Shown here: piece after piece, positions 34,736 to 44,159 of the stretch | How positions within the stretch are numbered: position 1 is the first letter of the stretch | How the letters are laid out: each line of letters begins with the position of its first letter | NCBI RefSeq assembly: GCF_014643375.1 | Contig: NZ_BMJJ01000001.1 | Coordinates: forward strand, 701,782 to 765,781 | Reading direction: 5' to 3' | Source: Aureimonas glaciei | Lineage (GTDB): Bacteria > Pseudomonadota > Alphaproteobacteria > Rhizobiales > Rhizobiaceae | Length of the DNA: 64,000 bases | The notes under the pieces: model-generated | Databases searched by the model: none | The model's input: the letters and a program-made list of their open reading frames with translations, nothing else | Told to the model about the DNA's origin: nothing | Made by a program: the position numbers and the translations under genes

Positions 34736-36229
34736 CTAGAACCGCGGTAGGTCGGGAAAGGCGACCTGGCCCTTGTGGACATGCATGCGCCCGAGCTCGG
34801 CGCAGCGGTGGAGCAGCGGAAACACTTTTCCGGGATTGAGCAGATGCTCGGAATCGAAGGCGCACTTCACCCGCTGCTGGTGCTTCAGATCGTCGTCCGA
34901 GAACATTTCCGGCATCAAATCGCGCTTCTCGACGCCGACGCCATGCTCGCCGGTGAGGACGCCGCCGACCGCGACGCAGAGGCGCAAAATGTCGTTGCCG
35001 AATTCTTCGGCCGATTCGAGCTCACCCGGCTTGTTGGCGTCGTAGAGGATCAGCGGATGCAGATTGCCGTCGCCGGCATGGAAGACGTTGGCGACGCGCA
35101 GGCCGTGCTTGACCGACAGGTCCTTCATGCCGGCCAAGACCTTCGGCAATTCCTTGCGCGGGATGGTGCCGTCCATGCAGTAATAGTCCGGCGAGATCCG
35201 GCCGACCGCGGGAAAGGCCGCCTTGCGCCCGGCCCAGAAGGCAGCGCGCTCCTCGTCCGACTGCGAGACTTTCGCGCTGGCGCAGCCATGGGTGTGGCTA
35301 ATGCGCTCGACGGCAGCGAGGAGATGATCGACCTCAGCCTTCGGCCCGTCGAGTTCGACGATCAGCAGCGCCTCGACGTCGCGGGGATAGCCGGCATGGA
35401 CGAAATCTTCCGCCGCGTGGATCGCCGGGCGGTCCATCATCTCCATGCCGCCGGGGATGATGCCCTCGGCGATGATCGCCGCCACCGCGGCCCCGGCCTG
35501 CTCGGACGACGGGAACCCGATCAGCACCGCGCGCGCGGTTTCCGGCGCCTGCAGGATGCGCACGGTGACCTCGGTGACGACGCCGAGCAGGCCTTCCGAC
35601 CCGGTCATCAGGCCGAGCAGGTCGTAGCCCTCGGAATCCAGGTGCTTGCCGCCGAGCCGGATGACCTCGCCCTCGATGGTCACGAACTCGATGCCAAGCA
35701 CGTTGTTGGCGGTCAGGCCGTATTTCAGGCTGTGCACGCCGCCGGAATTCTCTGCGACATTGCCGCCGATCGAGCAGGCGATCTGCGAGGAGGGATCGGG
35801 CGCGTAGTAGAAGCCGCGGTGTTCCACAGCGCGGGTGATGCCGAGATTGGTGACTCCCGGCTGCACCACGGCGCAGCGGTTGTCGAAATCGATGTCGAGG
35901 ACGCGGTTGAAGCGCGACAGGACGAGAAGCACGCCGTCTTCCAGTGGCAGCGCGCCGCCGGAGAGCGAGGTGCCCGAGCCGCGCGGTACGACGGGGATGC
36001 GCTCGGCATGGCAGTAGCGCAGGACGGCGGCGACCTGGTCTACGGTTTCCGGCAGGACGACGACGAGCGGCATCTGGCGATAGGCGGTGAGGCCGTCGCT
36101 CTCGAAGACGCGCATCTCGTTTGCGGCGTCGACCACGCCTTCGCCCGGCACGATCGCCTTGAGCGCCGAAACGATCGCTGCCCGGCGTCCGAGAACCGCC
36201 GCGCTGGGTTTTGGCATCAGCACTGCCAT
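34736..36229 (-). CDS. glcD: glycolate oxidase catalytic subunit (FAD-linked)
   Basis: 497 residues. The FAD-binding PCMH domain has PVVPRGSGTSLSGGALPLED near 79-98, PGVTNLGITRAVE, and CSIGGNVAENSGGVHSLKYG near 150-169. The FAD-oxidase C-terminal domain has HAGDGNLHPLILYD near 383-396 and GEHGVGVEKRDLM near 428-440. It oxidises glycolate (or D-lactate in relatives). ATG 36229 follows GGGAGAAACGT; an extension to 36259 is unlikely. First gene of the glc operon, divergent from lutA. Confidence 0.94.
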   Translation of the reverse strand: MAVLMPKPSAAVLGRRAAIVSALKAIVPGEGVVDAANEMRVFESDGLTAYRQMPLVVVLPETVDQVAAVLRYCHAERIPVVPRGSGTSLSGGALPLEDGVLLVLSRFNRVLDIDFDNRCAVVQPGVTNLGITRAVEHRGFYYAPDPSSQIACSIGGNVAENSGGVHSLKYGLTANNVLGIEFVTIEGEVIRLGGKHLDSEGYDLLGLMTGSEGLLGVVTEVTVRILQAPETARAVLIGFPSSEQAGAAVAAIIAEGIIPGGMEMMDRPAIHAAEDFVHAGYPRDVEALLIVELDGPKAEVDHLLAAVERISHTHGCASAKVSQSDEERAAFWAGRKAAFPAVGRISPDYYCMDGTIPRKELPKVLAGMKDLSVKHGLRVANVFHAGDGNLHPLILYDANKPGELESAEEFGNDILRLCVAVGGVLTGEHGVGVEKRDLMPEMFSDDDLKHQQRVKCAFDSEHLLNPGKVFPLLHRCAELGRMHVHKGQVAFPDLPRF

Positions 36230-36460
36230 ACGTTTCTCCCAGGCGACCCGTGTCGCCAACCCGCTGAAACTAGGAGGGGAATACCGGCAAGTCCACCCGC
36301 GGCGCCTTGCCGCGCCCGCCGCACTTGCGGCTTTGTCAGGTTCTCTTGCCGCATGGCCTCGCCATGTGATTGGAAACGCTCTAACTCTTGAAGCGGGACA
36401 AGAACGCGCCAGGCCGGTGTCATCCGGGATATCGGCGGAAATCTCAGGGAAGCGAGCGGC

Positions 36461-37249
36461 ATGAACATGGAATTGCGTGGCGAGGTGAGGGCAGATACGC
36501 CGTCGGTCGGCCTGTTCGTGACCTGCCTGGTCGACCTGTTCCGGCCGAGCGTCGGCTTTGCCGCGCTGAAGCTGCTGGAGAATGCGGGCTGCGCGGTGTC
36601 GGTGCCGGCCAGTCAGACCTGCTGTGGTCAGCCGGCTTATAATTCCGGCGACCGCGCCGACAGCCGTGCCATCGCCATGCAGGTGATCGCCGCCTTCGAG
36701 GTTTTTGACTACGTCGTGGCGCCCTCGGGCTCCTGCGCCTCGATGCTAAAGAAGCACTATCCCGGGCTCTTCGCCGGCGACCCAGCCTGGGAAGCCCGCT
36801 CGGCCGCCTTTGCGACCAAGGTCTTCGAACTGGTGAGCTTTCTCGCCGATGTGCGCGGCCTCACGGCCGTCGATGCCAGGGTCGATGCCACGGTGACCTA
36901 CCACGATTCCTGTTCCGGCCTGCGCGAACTCGGCGTGCATGACCAGCCGCGGGCGCTGCTCGCCAGCGTCGAGGGTCTGGCGCTGATGGAACTGCGCGAC
37001 GCGGACGTCTGCTGCGGCTTCGGCGGCACGTTCTGCGTCAAATATCCGGATATCTCGAACGCCATCGTCACCAAGAAGTCGGTGGCGATCGAGGAGAGCG
37101 GCGCCGACATGCTGCTGGCCGGCGATCTCGGCTGTCTGATGAACATGGACGGCAAGCTGAAGCGGCGCGGCGTCGCGATGGAGGTGCGTCATGTCGCCGA
37201 GGTGCTGGCAGGAATGACCGACACGCCGCCGATCGGCGGCAAGCTTTGA
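36461..37249 (+). CDS. lutA: L-lactate utilisation protein A (CCG-domain Fe-S oxidoreductase)
   Basis: 262 residues. Two CCG domains with [16 protein letters not shown] near 47-62, [14 protein letters not shown] near 90-103, [12 protein letters not shown] near 147-158 and [16 protein letters not shown] near 182-197. It is one part of the LutABC complex for oxidising L-lactate to pyruvate. ATG 36461 follows GGAAGCGAGC. Its stop overlaps the start of a macrodomain gene. lutB lies 1.46 kb further on, after three unrelated genes. Confidence 0.9.
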   Translation: MNMELRGEVRADTPSVGLFVTCLVDLFRPSVGFAALKLLENAGCAVSVPASQTCCGQPAYNSGDRADSRAIAMQVIAAFEVFDYVVAPSGSCASMLKKHYPGLFAGDPAWEARSAAFATKVFELVSFLADVRGLTAVDARVDATVTYHDSCSGLRELGVHDQPRALLASVEGLALMELRDADVCCGFGGTFCVKYPDISNAIVTKKSVAIEESGADMLLAGDLGCLMNMDGKLKRRGVAMEVRHVAEVLAGMTDTPPIGGKL

Positions 37250-37773
37250 CGATCCGCCGCGGCAGCACCGTGATCGAGGTCGTGACGGCCGACATCACGC
37301 GTCTGGCCGTGGACGCGATCGTCAACGCCGCGAACGAGAGCCTGCTCGGCGGCGGCGGCGTCGACGGCGCCATCCACCGCGCGGCGGGGCCGGACCTCCT
37401 GGCTGAATGCCGCACGCTCGGCGGCTGTCCGACCGGCGAGGCGCGCATCACCGCCGGCTATCGGCTTCCCGCCCGCCACGTCATCCACACCGTCGGCCCG
37501 GTCTGGCACGGCGGAGAACGGGGCGAGCCTGCCCTCCTTGCAAGCGCCTATCGCAACTCACTCGCACGGGCAGCAGAGAATGGTGTCCGCAGCATCGCCT
37601 TTCCCGCGATCTCGACCGGCATCTACGGCTATCCCAAGGCGCTGGCCGCCGGCATCGCCGTGCGCGAATGCCGGGCGGCGGCGGAAGGAATCGACCGCAT
37701 CGTGCTGTGCTGCTTTTCCGAAACGGACACGCTAGTCTACGCCGATGCGCTCGCAGCGGAGGCCGAAACATGA
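37246..37773 (+). CDS. macrodomain protein (O-acetyl-ADP-ribose deacetylase type, YmdB-like)
   Basis: 175 residues forming one complete macrodomain. [20 protein letters not shown] near 12-31 carries the Asn binding residues, [17 protein letters not shown] near 33-49 the phosphate loop, and [13 protein letters not shown] near 117-129 the second loop. Relatives hydrolyse O-acetyl-ADP-ribose and remove ADP-ribose from proteins. The start is probably TTG at 37246 overlapping the lutA stop by four bases (TTGA); GTG at 37270 is an alternative. Its stop overlaps the next start (ATGA). Confidence 0.9.
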   Translation: MTIRRGSTVIEVVTADITRLAVDAIVNAANESLLGGGGVDGAIHRAAGPDLLAECRTLGGCPTGEARITAGYRLPARHVIHTVGPVWHGGERGEPALLASAYRNSLARAAENGVRSIAFPAISTGIYGYPKALAAGIAVRECRAAAEGIDRIVLCCFSETDTLVYADALAAEAET

Positions 37774-38243
37774 GCCTTGCCAAGGACAAGCCTTGCTACG
37801 CCAAACCCTCGGACTACGATGATGATGTCTACGCCTGGGCTTCCGAGCAGGCGCAACTCCTTCGCCTGGGCCGTTTCAGCGAACTCGATATCCTCAACGT
37901 GATCGAGGAGATTGAGAGTTTGGGAAGCGAACAGCGCCACGCCCTGGAGTCGAGCTATCGTATCCTGATACTGCATCTCCTGAAGTGGCATTTCCAGTCG
38001 GCACGACGGTCCCGATCGTGGGACAGCACGATCTCGCGGGAGCGGGGGTTGTTCTTGCGTCGCGAGAAGCGCAATCACTCGCTGCGCGCGCGCGCTCAGG
38101 AATTGGCCGACGACGTTTACCCTGATGCAGTCAGGGAGGCCGCCAAGGAAACGGGCCTGCCGCCGCAACTTTTCCGATCTACCTGTCCCTACAGCCTAGA
38201 ATTCCTGCGCAAGCACGACGCGATGCCGGAGGTTTTGTCATGA
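37770..38243 (+). CDS. DUF29 family protein (first of tandem pair)
   Basis: 157 residues. DUF29 landmarks are [20 protein letters not shown] near 22-41, [20 protein letters not shown] near 46-65, LHLLKWHFQ near 70-78 and [16 protein letters not shown] near 139-154. The function is unknown; members abound in cyanobacteria and some proteobacteria. By eye the GC content is below that of lutA and lutB, suggesting transfer. It overlaps both neighbours by four bases (ATGA). Confidence 0.85.
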   Translation: MSLAKDKPCYAKPSDYDDDVYAWASEQAQLLRLGRFSELDILNVIEEIESLGSEQRHALESSYRILILHLLKWHFQSARRSRSWDSTISRERGLFLRREKRNHSLRARAQELADDVYPDAVREAAKETGLPPQLFRSTCPYSLEFLRKHDAMPEVLS

Positions 38244-38701
38244 GCCTTGTCAGGAAGACACTACCAACCGATCCCTCTGGCTACGAGCATGACATCTATG
38301 CCTGGTCACGCCGACAGGCCGAGTTATTGCGCGACGGAAGGTTCTCGGAGGCGGATTGGCCGCATATCATCGAGGAGATCGAGAGTGTGGGTGGCTCCCA
38401 GCGCAGGGCACTGAAATCGAGCTATCGACTGGTCATCATGCACCTCCTGAAGTGGCAGTTTCAGCGGGAAAAGCGTAGCCGCTCCTGGAAAAACACGATC
38501 GGCCGGGAGCGCGGCACGATCCAGAGTGACGAGCGCGACAACCCCTCTCTGGCAGCAGATGCGAACGCCATTGTCGGCGAAATATACGCCATCGCGGCCC
38601 GCGACGCCGCCCGCGAAACCGGCCTGCCGCTCGCCACCTTCCCGCCCACCTGTCCCTACAGCCTCGATTTCCTGCGCGACCACGACGCGATGCCGGAGTA
38701 G
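38240..38701 (+). CDS. DUF29 family protein (second of tandem pair)
   Basis: 153 residues, a clear paralogue of the gene just upstream: YAWSRRQAELLRDGRFSEAD, IIEEIESVGGSQRRALKSSY, MHLLKWQFQ and CPYSLDFLRDHDAMPE align position by position. This indicates a tandem duplication with later divergence. Overlaps the first copy by four bases, and lutB starts five bases after its stop, so all are probably read from one transcript. GC is again lower than that of the lut genes by eye. Confidence 0.85.
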   Translation: MSLVRKTLPTDPSGYEHDIYAWSRRQAELLRDGRFSEADWPHIIEEIESVGGSQRRALKSSYRLVIMHLLKWQFQREKRSRSWKNTIGRERGTIQSDERDNPSLAADANAIVGEIYAIAARDAARETGLPLATFPPTCPYSLDFLRDHDAMPE

Positions 38702-38706
38702 ACCCC

Positions 38707-40158
38707 ATGCAAATCACCTCGCACGCCTTCAAGGCCAATTCCGTCAAGGCGCTGGCCGATCCAGAGCTGCAGCGGGCGATGGGCAATGTCGAAAAGGGCT
38801 TCATCGGCAAGCGCCAGAAGGCCGTCGACCTGCTGCCGGAGTTCGACGCGCTGCGCGACAGCGCCGTGGCGATCAAGAACCACACGCTCAAACATCTCGA
38901 CCTCTACATCGAGGCCTATGTGAAACGGGTCGAGGCGGCCGGCGGTACCGTGCATTTCGCCGAGGATGCCGACCACGCCAAGGCGATCTTCCTGTCCATC
39001 GCCCGCCGCCGCAAGGCGAAGACGGTGACCAAGGGCAAGACCATGATCTCCGAGGAGATCGGCCTCAATGCCTTTCTCGAGGAGAACGGCATCATCCCGG
39101 TCGAGACCGATCTCGGCGAATACATCATCCAGCTCAGAGGCGAGCATCCCAGCCACATCATCGCCCCGGCTGTGCATCTGACGCGCGACCAGGTCGAGGC
39201 CGATTTTCGCCGCGTCCACACCCATCTCGACATCGGCCGCAACCTCACCGAGCCGGTGACGCTGCTCGCCGAGGCGCGCGCCATCCTCCGCCAGAAATAC
39301 GGCGAGGCCGATATCGGCGTCACCGGCGCCAATTTCCTCGTCGCCGAGACCGGCACCTCGGTGATCGTCACCAATGAGGGCAATGGCGACCTGACGCAGC
39401 TGCTCGGCAAGTGCCACGTGGTGCTCGCCTCGATCGAGAAGCTGGTGCCGACGCTGGAGGACACGGCGCAGATCCTGCGCATTCTCGCCCGGTCGGCCAC
39501 GGGTCAGGAGATGAGCGTCTACACCTCGTTCTCCACCGGGCCGAAGCGGGCGGAGGACCTCGACGGGCCGGAGGAGTATCACGTGATCCTCCTCGACAAC
39601 GGCCGCTCGGCCATGCTCGGCACGGAGTTCGAGGAGATGCTGCGCTGCATTCGCTGCGGCGCCTGTATGAACCACTGCCCGGTCTACCACGCGGTCGGCG
39701 GCCACACCTACGGCTCGGTCTATCCCGGCCCCATGGGCGCGGTGCTCACCCCCAGCCTGTCCGGCATCCACAAGGCCGGCCATCTGCCCAACGCCTCGAC
39801 CTTCTGCGGCCGCTGCGAATCCGTCTGCCCGATGAAGATCCCATTGCCGAAGATGATGCGGCACTGGCGCGAAAAGGAGTTCGAGCAGAACCTGCAGCCG
39901 AAACCCGCCCGCGCCGGGCTGAAGCTTTGGGCCTACGCGGCGCGCCGGCCAAAGCTCTATCGTCTCGCCGCTTCGATCGGCATGCCGATCCTCGCCCGCC
40001 TGGGCGGCGCCAAGCATCGCTTCGCCTCGCTGCCGCTCGCCGGCGGCTGGACGAAATGGCGCGACCTGCCGGCGCCCGAGGGCAAGACGTTCCAGCAGCA
40101 ATATGCCGAGGCGCAGCGCCACCGAGCGCCAGCTCAGACCGCGAAGGTGCCGGCATGA
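38707..40158 (+). CDS. lutB: L-lactate utilisation protein B (ferredoxin-type)
   Basis: 483 residues. The N-terminal LutB/DUF162-like domain has KTMISEEIGLNAFLEENGI near 112-130 and ADIGVTGANFLVAETGTSV near 202-220. Two 4Fe-4S motifs follow, CIRCGACMNHCPVY near 315-328 and CGRCESVCPMKIP near 364-376. A C-terminal tail is rich in aromatics and basic residues. Start follows CGGAGTAGACC. It overlaps lutC by four bases. Confidence 0.93.
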   Translation: MQITSHAFKANSVKALADPELQRAMGNVEKGFIGKRQKAVDLLPEFDALRDSAVAIKNHTLKHLDLYIEAYVKRVEAAGGTVHFAEDADHAKAIFLSIARRRKAKTVTKGKTMISEEIGLNAFLEENGIIPVETDLGEYIIQLRGEHPSHIIAPAVHLTRDQVEADFRRVHTHLDIGRNLTEPVTLLAEARAILRQKYGEADIGVTGANFLVAETGTSVIVTNEGNGDLTQLLGKCHVVLASIEKLVPTLEDTAQILRILARSATGQEMSVYTSFSTGPKRAEDLDGPEEYHVILLDNGRSAMLGTEFEEMLRCIRCGACMNHCPVYHAVGGHTYGSVYPGPMGAVLTPSLSGIHKAGHLPNASTFCGRCESVCPMKIPLPKMMRHWREKEFEQNLQPKPARAGLKLWAYAARRPKLYRLAASIGMPILARLGGAKHRFASLPLAGGWTKWRDLPAPEGKTFQQQYAEAQRHRAPAQTAKVPA

Positions 40159-40829
40159 GCGGCTCGGCGCGCGACGCGATCCTCTCGCGCATCCGCCATG
40201 CCAATGGCGGCCGCCCGCGCGACCCCGCCCGCCAGGCCGTGGTCGACGCGCGCCTCGCCGAGGCGCGGCCGGGTGTCATCCCGGCGCGCGGCCAGCTGGA
40301 CTCAGAGGCGCGCATAGCGCTGTTCGTCGACATGGCCCAGCGGGCGAGCGCCAGCGTCCTGCGGGTCGAAAGCTATGCGGCGGTGCCGGCAGCGGTCGCC
40401 GACTGGCTGCGGCAGAACAATTTCCCCGCCAGCTTGCGCATGGGCGAAGACCCGCGCCTCGCCGCGGCGGATTTCGGCACCACGACCCTAGACATGACGA
40501 CGGGCGCGAGCGGCGGCGACGACCTCAACGCCCTCTCGCATGCCGAGGGCGGCATCGCCGAGACCGGGACGCTGATGTTCGTCTCCAGCCCGGCCAATCC
40601 GACCAGCCTGAATTTCCTGCCGGAGAACCACATCGCCGTCGTTGCCGCGGCCGACATCGTCGGCGACATGGAGGCGCTGTGGGGCGTGGTGCGATCGCGT
40701 TCAGGCAAGGGCTTGATGCCGCGCTCGGTCAATTTCGTCACCGGGCCGTCGCGCTCGGCCGACATCGAACAGACGCTGCTTCTCGGCGCACATGGACCGA
40801 GGGCCCTGCACATCATCCTGGTGGGGTAG
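40155..40829 (+). CDS. lutC: L-lactate utilisation protein C (LUD domain)
   Basis: 224 residues of LUD domain. LDMTTGASGGDDLNALSHAEGG is the central region around residues 114-135, and IAETGTLMFVSS near 136-147 and NFLPENHIAVV near 154-164 are typical. It completes LutABC. Start is ATG 40155 inside the lutB stop. No terminator is clear downstream. Confidence 0.9.
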   Translation: MSGSARDAILSRIRHANGGRPRDPARQAVVDARLAEARPGVIPARGQLDSEARIALFVDMAQRASASVLRVESYAAVPAAVADWLRQNNFPASLRMGEDPRLAAADFGTTTLDMTTGASGGDDLNALSHAEGGIAETGTLMFVSSPANPTSLNFLPENHIAVVAAADIVGDMEALWGVVRSRSGKGLMPRSVNFVTGPSRSADIEQTLLLGAHGPRALHIILVG

Positions 40830-41201
40830 GCTGGGGCGGCTCCCGGTCTGACGCAGCAGGGTGGAGAACTGGCACGGGGGCGAGGCGCAGCGGCCGCAAG
40901 GCGGGCTCGCCGCGCTCGGCCGGCCGCATCGCCGGTGCGCTGGCGCCCTTCTTCGGCCGCCGACATCTTCGTCATTCCTCAACAGGTCTTGCAGAGATGA
41001 CAATAGCCGCCGTGGCACCGAAGCATCGCTTTACCATTCCCCCGTCTTGAGAGGCCGTTAAGTAAAACTCGAACGGGTTTGTTCATGCCCGCGGCGCATT
41101 TTCTACTCGCACACCGGCAATCGGGCGGAACACATCACGCCCGGAACCGGTTGCCAGGAAGAGGTTCGGCCCCGTGCCGACAGAACAGAAGCGAGAGCGA
41201 C
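40830..41201. other. 372-bp intergenic region after lutC
   Basis: Reading frames here are arginine-rich noise. An A/T-richer patch near 41050-41080 may be a promoter for the genes to the right. No repeat or terminator is clear. Confidence 0.45.
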
Positions 41202-41315
41202 ATGACCCTTTGCACCGTGAGACGCCGCGCCAGCCTGAACGCCGCTCAGCTGCCGACCCCGATGCTGCCGAAGCCCAGCCCCGCGGCGCAGGCGATCCTC
41301 GACCTCTTCCGCTGA
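41202..41315 (+). CDS. possible 37-residue peptide
   Basis: A 37-codon frame (MTLCTVRRRASLNAAQLPTP to AQAILDLFR) with a weak GCGAGAG upstream. Composition is protein-like, and small peptides like this occur in related genomes, but there is no family match I can name. It could be noise. Confidence 0.3.
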   Translation: MTLCTVRRRASLNAAQLPTPMLPKPSPAAQAILDLFR

Positions 41316-41462
41316 AACTGTCCGCAGACCCTGAAGGCTCGCGTCTCCTCCGCGACGCCTGACGCCATCCTGGCCAACTGGATCGTCGCGAGCTTGGAAA
41401 AACCGGCCTCTGGACAAAGCGGCCGGACTGGGGATGGATCGGCTGTTCCCGAGGAGCCCGCC

Positions 41463-42095
41463 ATGCCCGTCGCCACTGCCGATCTCGTCCCCTTCCTCGT
41501 CGCCAGCATGATCCTTCTCGTCATCCCGGGGCCCACCATCGTCATGGTCGTGTCGCAGGCGCTGGCGCAGGGAAGGCGGGTGGCGTTCGCCAGCGTCCTC
41601 GGCGTCGGGCTCGGGGACCTTGCCGCGGCCAGCCTGTCGCTCGCCGGCGTCGGCACGCTGCTGGCCGCCTCGGCGACGGCCTTTATGGTGCTGAAGATCA
41701 TCGGCGCGGTCTATCTCGTCTATGTCGGGTTGACGCTGTGGCGGGCGCCGCCGCTGGATTTTGCCGATCTCGGCGCCGGCACGCCCCGACAGCGCCGGAC
41801 CGTCTTCCGCGACGCCTTCCTGGTCACCTTGTTCAATCCCAAGGGCATCGTCTTCTTCGTCGCCTTCGTGCCGCAGTTCATCGCCGCCGACCGGCCCTTC
41901 GTGCCGCAGGCGGCAACCTATGTGGCGCTGTTCGTCCTTCTCGGCATCCTCAACGCCTACGGCTACATGCTCCTCGCCGACCGGGCGCGCGCGACGATCC
42001 GCCGTCCGGCCGTGCTTCGGGCCGTGACGCGGGCCGGCGGCGGCTTCCTGATGGCCGCCGGCGTCGCCGCGCTGTTTGCCCGCCGCGCCGCCTGA
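41463..42095 (+). CDS. LysE family translocator
   Basis: 210 residues with five to six membrane segments. LysE/RhtB landmarks are VIPGPTIVMVVSQALAQGRR near 20-39, GVGLGDLAAASLSLAGVGTL near 47-66, KIIGAVYLVYVGLTLWR near 79-95 and LFNPKGIVFFVAFVPQF near 121-137. The family exports amino acids or homoserine-lactone-like compounds; the substrate is not predictable here. ATG 41463 follows GAGGAGCCC. Confidence 0.9.
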   Translation: MPVATADLVPFLVASMILLVIPGPTIVMVVSQALAQGRRVAFASVLGVGLGDLAAASLSLAGVGTLLAASATAFMVLKIIGAVYLVYVGLTLWRAPPLDFADLGAGTPRQRRTVFRDAFLVTLFNPKGIVFFVAFVPQFIAADRPFVPQAATYVALFVLLGILNAYGYMLLADRARATIRRPAVLRAVTRAGGGFLMAAGVAALFARRAA

Positions 42096-42154
42096 CGCAG
42101 GGAACGGCGGGGCGGCGCGCACGTTGCTGAGGGGAACCAGACAAGGACAACGCC

Positions 42155-42340
42155 ATGACCGAGATCAACGACAACAAGCCGACCGACGAAGAGACCCATC
42201 CGCTCGGCACGGACAAGACGATCCCCGGCCAGCAGAAGCGCCCGCTGACCGAGGAAGAGGATCTCGACAACGCGATCGACGATACCTTTCCGGCCTCCGA
42301 CCCCGTTCCGCCGAGCCGGATCGACGGCCCGAACAACTGA
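42155..42340 (+). CDS. conserved small acidic protein (61 aa)
   Basis: 61 hydrophilic residues without predicted membrane segments, with a closing motif DDTFPASDPVPPSRIDGP. Short proteins ending in DTFPASDP-like motifs recur widely in rhizobia; their function is unknown and they are likely to be disordered. It lies 60 bp after the LysE gene and is followed by a strong terminator. Confidence 0.7.
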   Translation: MTEINDNKPTDEETHPLGTDKTIPGQQKRPLTEEEDLDNAIDDTFPASDPVPPSRIDGPNN

Positions 42341-42376
42341 CATCGGCGTCGATCATCCCCGTCGATGCGTGACATC

Positions 42377-42405
42377 ATGCCCGGTCTGCGACCGGGCATT
42401 TTCGT
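42377..42405 (+). terminator. rho-independent terminator after the small acidic protein gene
   Basis: A perfect 10-bp stem ATGCCCGGTC / GACCGGGCAT with a 3-base loop, followed by TTTCGTTT. Confidence 0.78.
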
Positions 42406-42556
42406 TTCTGGGCGTGCCGCTCCGGCCGGTTACGGCCAAAACCTTGGTTTTGCGGCGGGGATGGGCTAGGACCCATGCCATGGTCAACAGGTCGTCGCCG
42501 CCCCCGTATCGCCCGGATACGCGCGGGGCCGCGGCGCGCGTTTCGGGCGGCATGAC

Positions 42557-44158
42557 ATGGCTTCCAAGCCGATCAAGGTAAAGGCGCGCCAGCCGCGCGG
42601 TTTCGGCGACCGCGGCGCGGCCGATCTGCGTGCGCAGGACAGGATGATTGCGGTCATCAAGGGCGTCTACGAGCGCTATGGCTTCGAGCCGGTGGAAACG
42701 CCGATGTTCGAATACACCGACGCGCTGGGCAAATTCCTGCCCGACAGCGACCGGCCGAACGAGGGCGTGTTCTCGCTGCAGGACGACGACGAGCAGTGGC
42801 TGTCGCTGCGCTACGACCTGACGGCGCCGCTCGCGCGCCACGTGGCCGAAAATTTCAACGACATTGCGCTGCCCTATCGCAGCTACCGCGCCGGCTACGT
42901 CTTCCGCAACGAGAAGCCGGGCCCAGGCCGCTTCCGCCAGTTCATGCAGTTCGACGCCGACTCGGTCGGCTCGCCGGGCGTCTCGGCCGATGCCGAGATG
43001 TGCATGATGATGGCCGACGTCATGGAAGCGCTCGGTATCGCGCGCGGCGACTACGTCATCCGCGTGAACAACCGAAAGGTTCTCGACGGCGTGCTGGAAG
43101 CGATCGGCCTCGGTGGCCCCGAGAATGCCGAGCGCCGGCTGACCGTGCTGCGCGCCCTCGACAAGCTCGACAAGTTCGGCATTGCCGGCGTGCACGAGCT
43201 GCTCGGCAAGGGACGGCTCGACGAAAGCGGCGGCAAGGGCGACTTCACCAAGGGCGCCGAGCTCGAGACCACGAGCATCGAACGCGTGCTGCGCCTGTTC
43301 GACATTTCGGGTCTGTCCGCCGAGGCGGTCGACGCCCACGGCGCCGGGGAAGTGCGGCTGGCCAAGGCGAGCGAAGCCTTTGGCGACAATGCGCGAGTGG
43401 CCGAAGGGCTGGACGAACTCCGGCAGATCTCGGCGATGTGCCAGGCCGCCGGCTACGACGACACGCGCGTCCTGATCGATACCTCGATCGTCCGTGGCCT
43501 CGAATATTATACCGGCCCGGTCTACGAGGCGGAACTCCTCTTCGACGTCACCAACGAGAAGGGCCAGAAGGTCCAGTTCGGCTCGGTTGGCGGCGGCGGG
43601 CGCTATGACGGGCTGATCGCGCGCTTTCGCGGCGAGGCTGTGCCGGCGACGGGCTTCTCCATCGGCGTCTCGCGCCTGATGACGGCGCTGAAGAATCTCG
43701 GTCGGCTGGAAGAGAGCGAGCGCACCGGGCCGATCGTCGTCACCGTGATGGACCGCGACCGCCTCGCCGACTACCAGCGCCTGACGACGATCCTGCGCGA
43801 CGGCCTCAACCCGAAGGACCATACCGGTCAGTACGTCGGCCCCGTCGTGCCCGTGGAAATGTTCCAGGGCAACCCAAAGCAGTTCGGCAAGCAGCTGCAA
43901 TATGCCGACCGCCGCAACAGCCCGCTGGTGGTCATCCAGGGTGGCGACGAGAAGGCGGCCGGCATGGTGCAGGTGAAGGACCTCATCGAGGGCAAGCGGC
44001 TTTCGGCCGAGATCGAGGACAACGCCACCTGGCGCGCGAGCCGGCCGGCACAGGTCACCGTGCCCGAGGCCGAGCTCCTGGACGCGGTGAAAAAGATCCT
44101 CGCCGCGCAGGCGGCGGACGGGGCGGCGGGCGCCGCTCTGCCGCCGGCCGACGCCTGA
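42557..44158 (+). CDS. hisS: histidyl-tRNA synthetase, alphaproteobacterial type
   Basis: 533 residues, longer than the roughly 425 of standard bacterial HisRS. Class II landmarks are [18 protein letters not shown] near 14-31, [15 protein letters not shown] near 91-105 and [20 protein letters not shown] near 113-132 (motif 2). The histidine-specific segments are [15 protein letters not shown] near 313-327 and [10 protein letters not shown] (motif 3). The sequence is of the divergent class that recognises tRNA-His with A73 and no G-1, matching the tRNA at 14310. First of hisS-hisZ-hisG. Confidence 0.94.
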   Translation: MASKPIKVKARQPRGFGDRGAADLRAQDRMIAVIKGVYERYGFEPVETPMFEYTDALGKFLPDSDRPNEGVFSLQDDDEQWLSLRYDLTAPLARHVAENFNDIALPYRSYRAGYVFRNEKPGPGRFRQFMQFDADSVGSPGVSADAEMCMMMADVMEALGIARGDYVIRVNNRKVLDGVLEAIGLGGPENAERRLTVLRALDKLDKFGIAGVHELLGKGRLDESGGKGDFTKGAELETTSIERVLRLFDISGLSAEAVDAHGAGEVRLAKASEAFGDNARVAEGLDELRQISAMCQAAGYDDTRVLIDTSIVRGLEYYTGPVYEAELLFDVTNEKGQKVQFGSVGGGGRYDGLIARFRGEAVPATGFSIGVSRLMTALKNLGRLEESERTGPIVVTVMDRDRLADYQRLTTILRDGLNPKDHTGQYVGPVVPVEMFQGNPKQFGKQLQYADRRNSPLVVIQGGDEKAAGMVQVKDLIEGKRLSAEIEDNATWRASRPAQVTVPEAELLDAVKKILAAQAADGAAGAALPPADA

Positions 44159-44159
44159 G

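Noticed and set aside
36364-36386. A possible repeated intergenic motif near the lutA promoter (TTGGAAACGCTCTAAC)
   Set aside because: It recalls common alphaproteobacterial intergenic sequence, but I see only one clear copy in this window.
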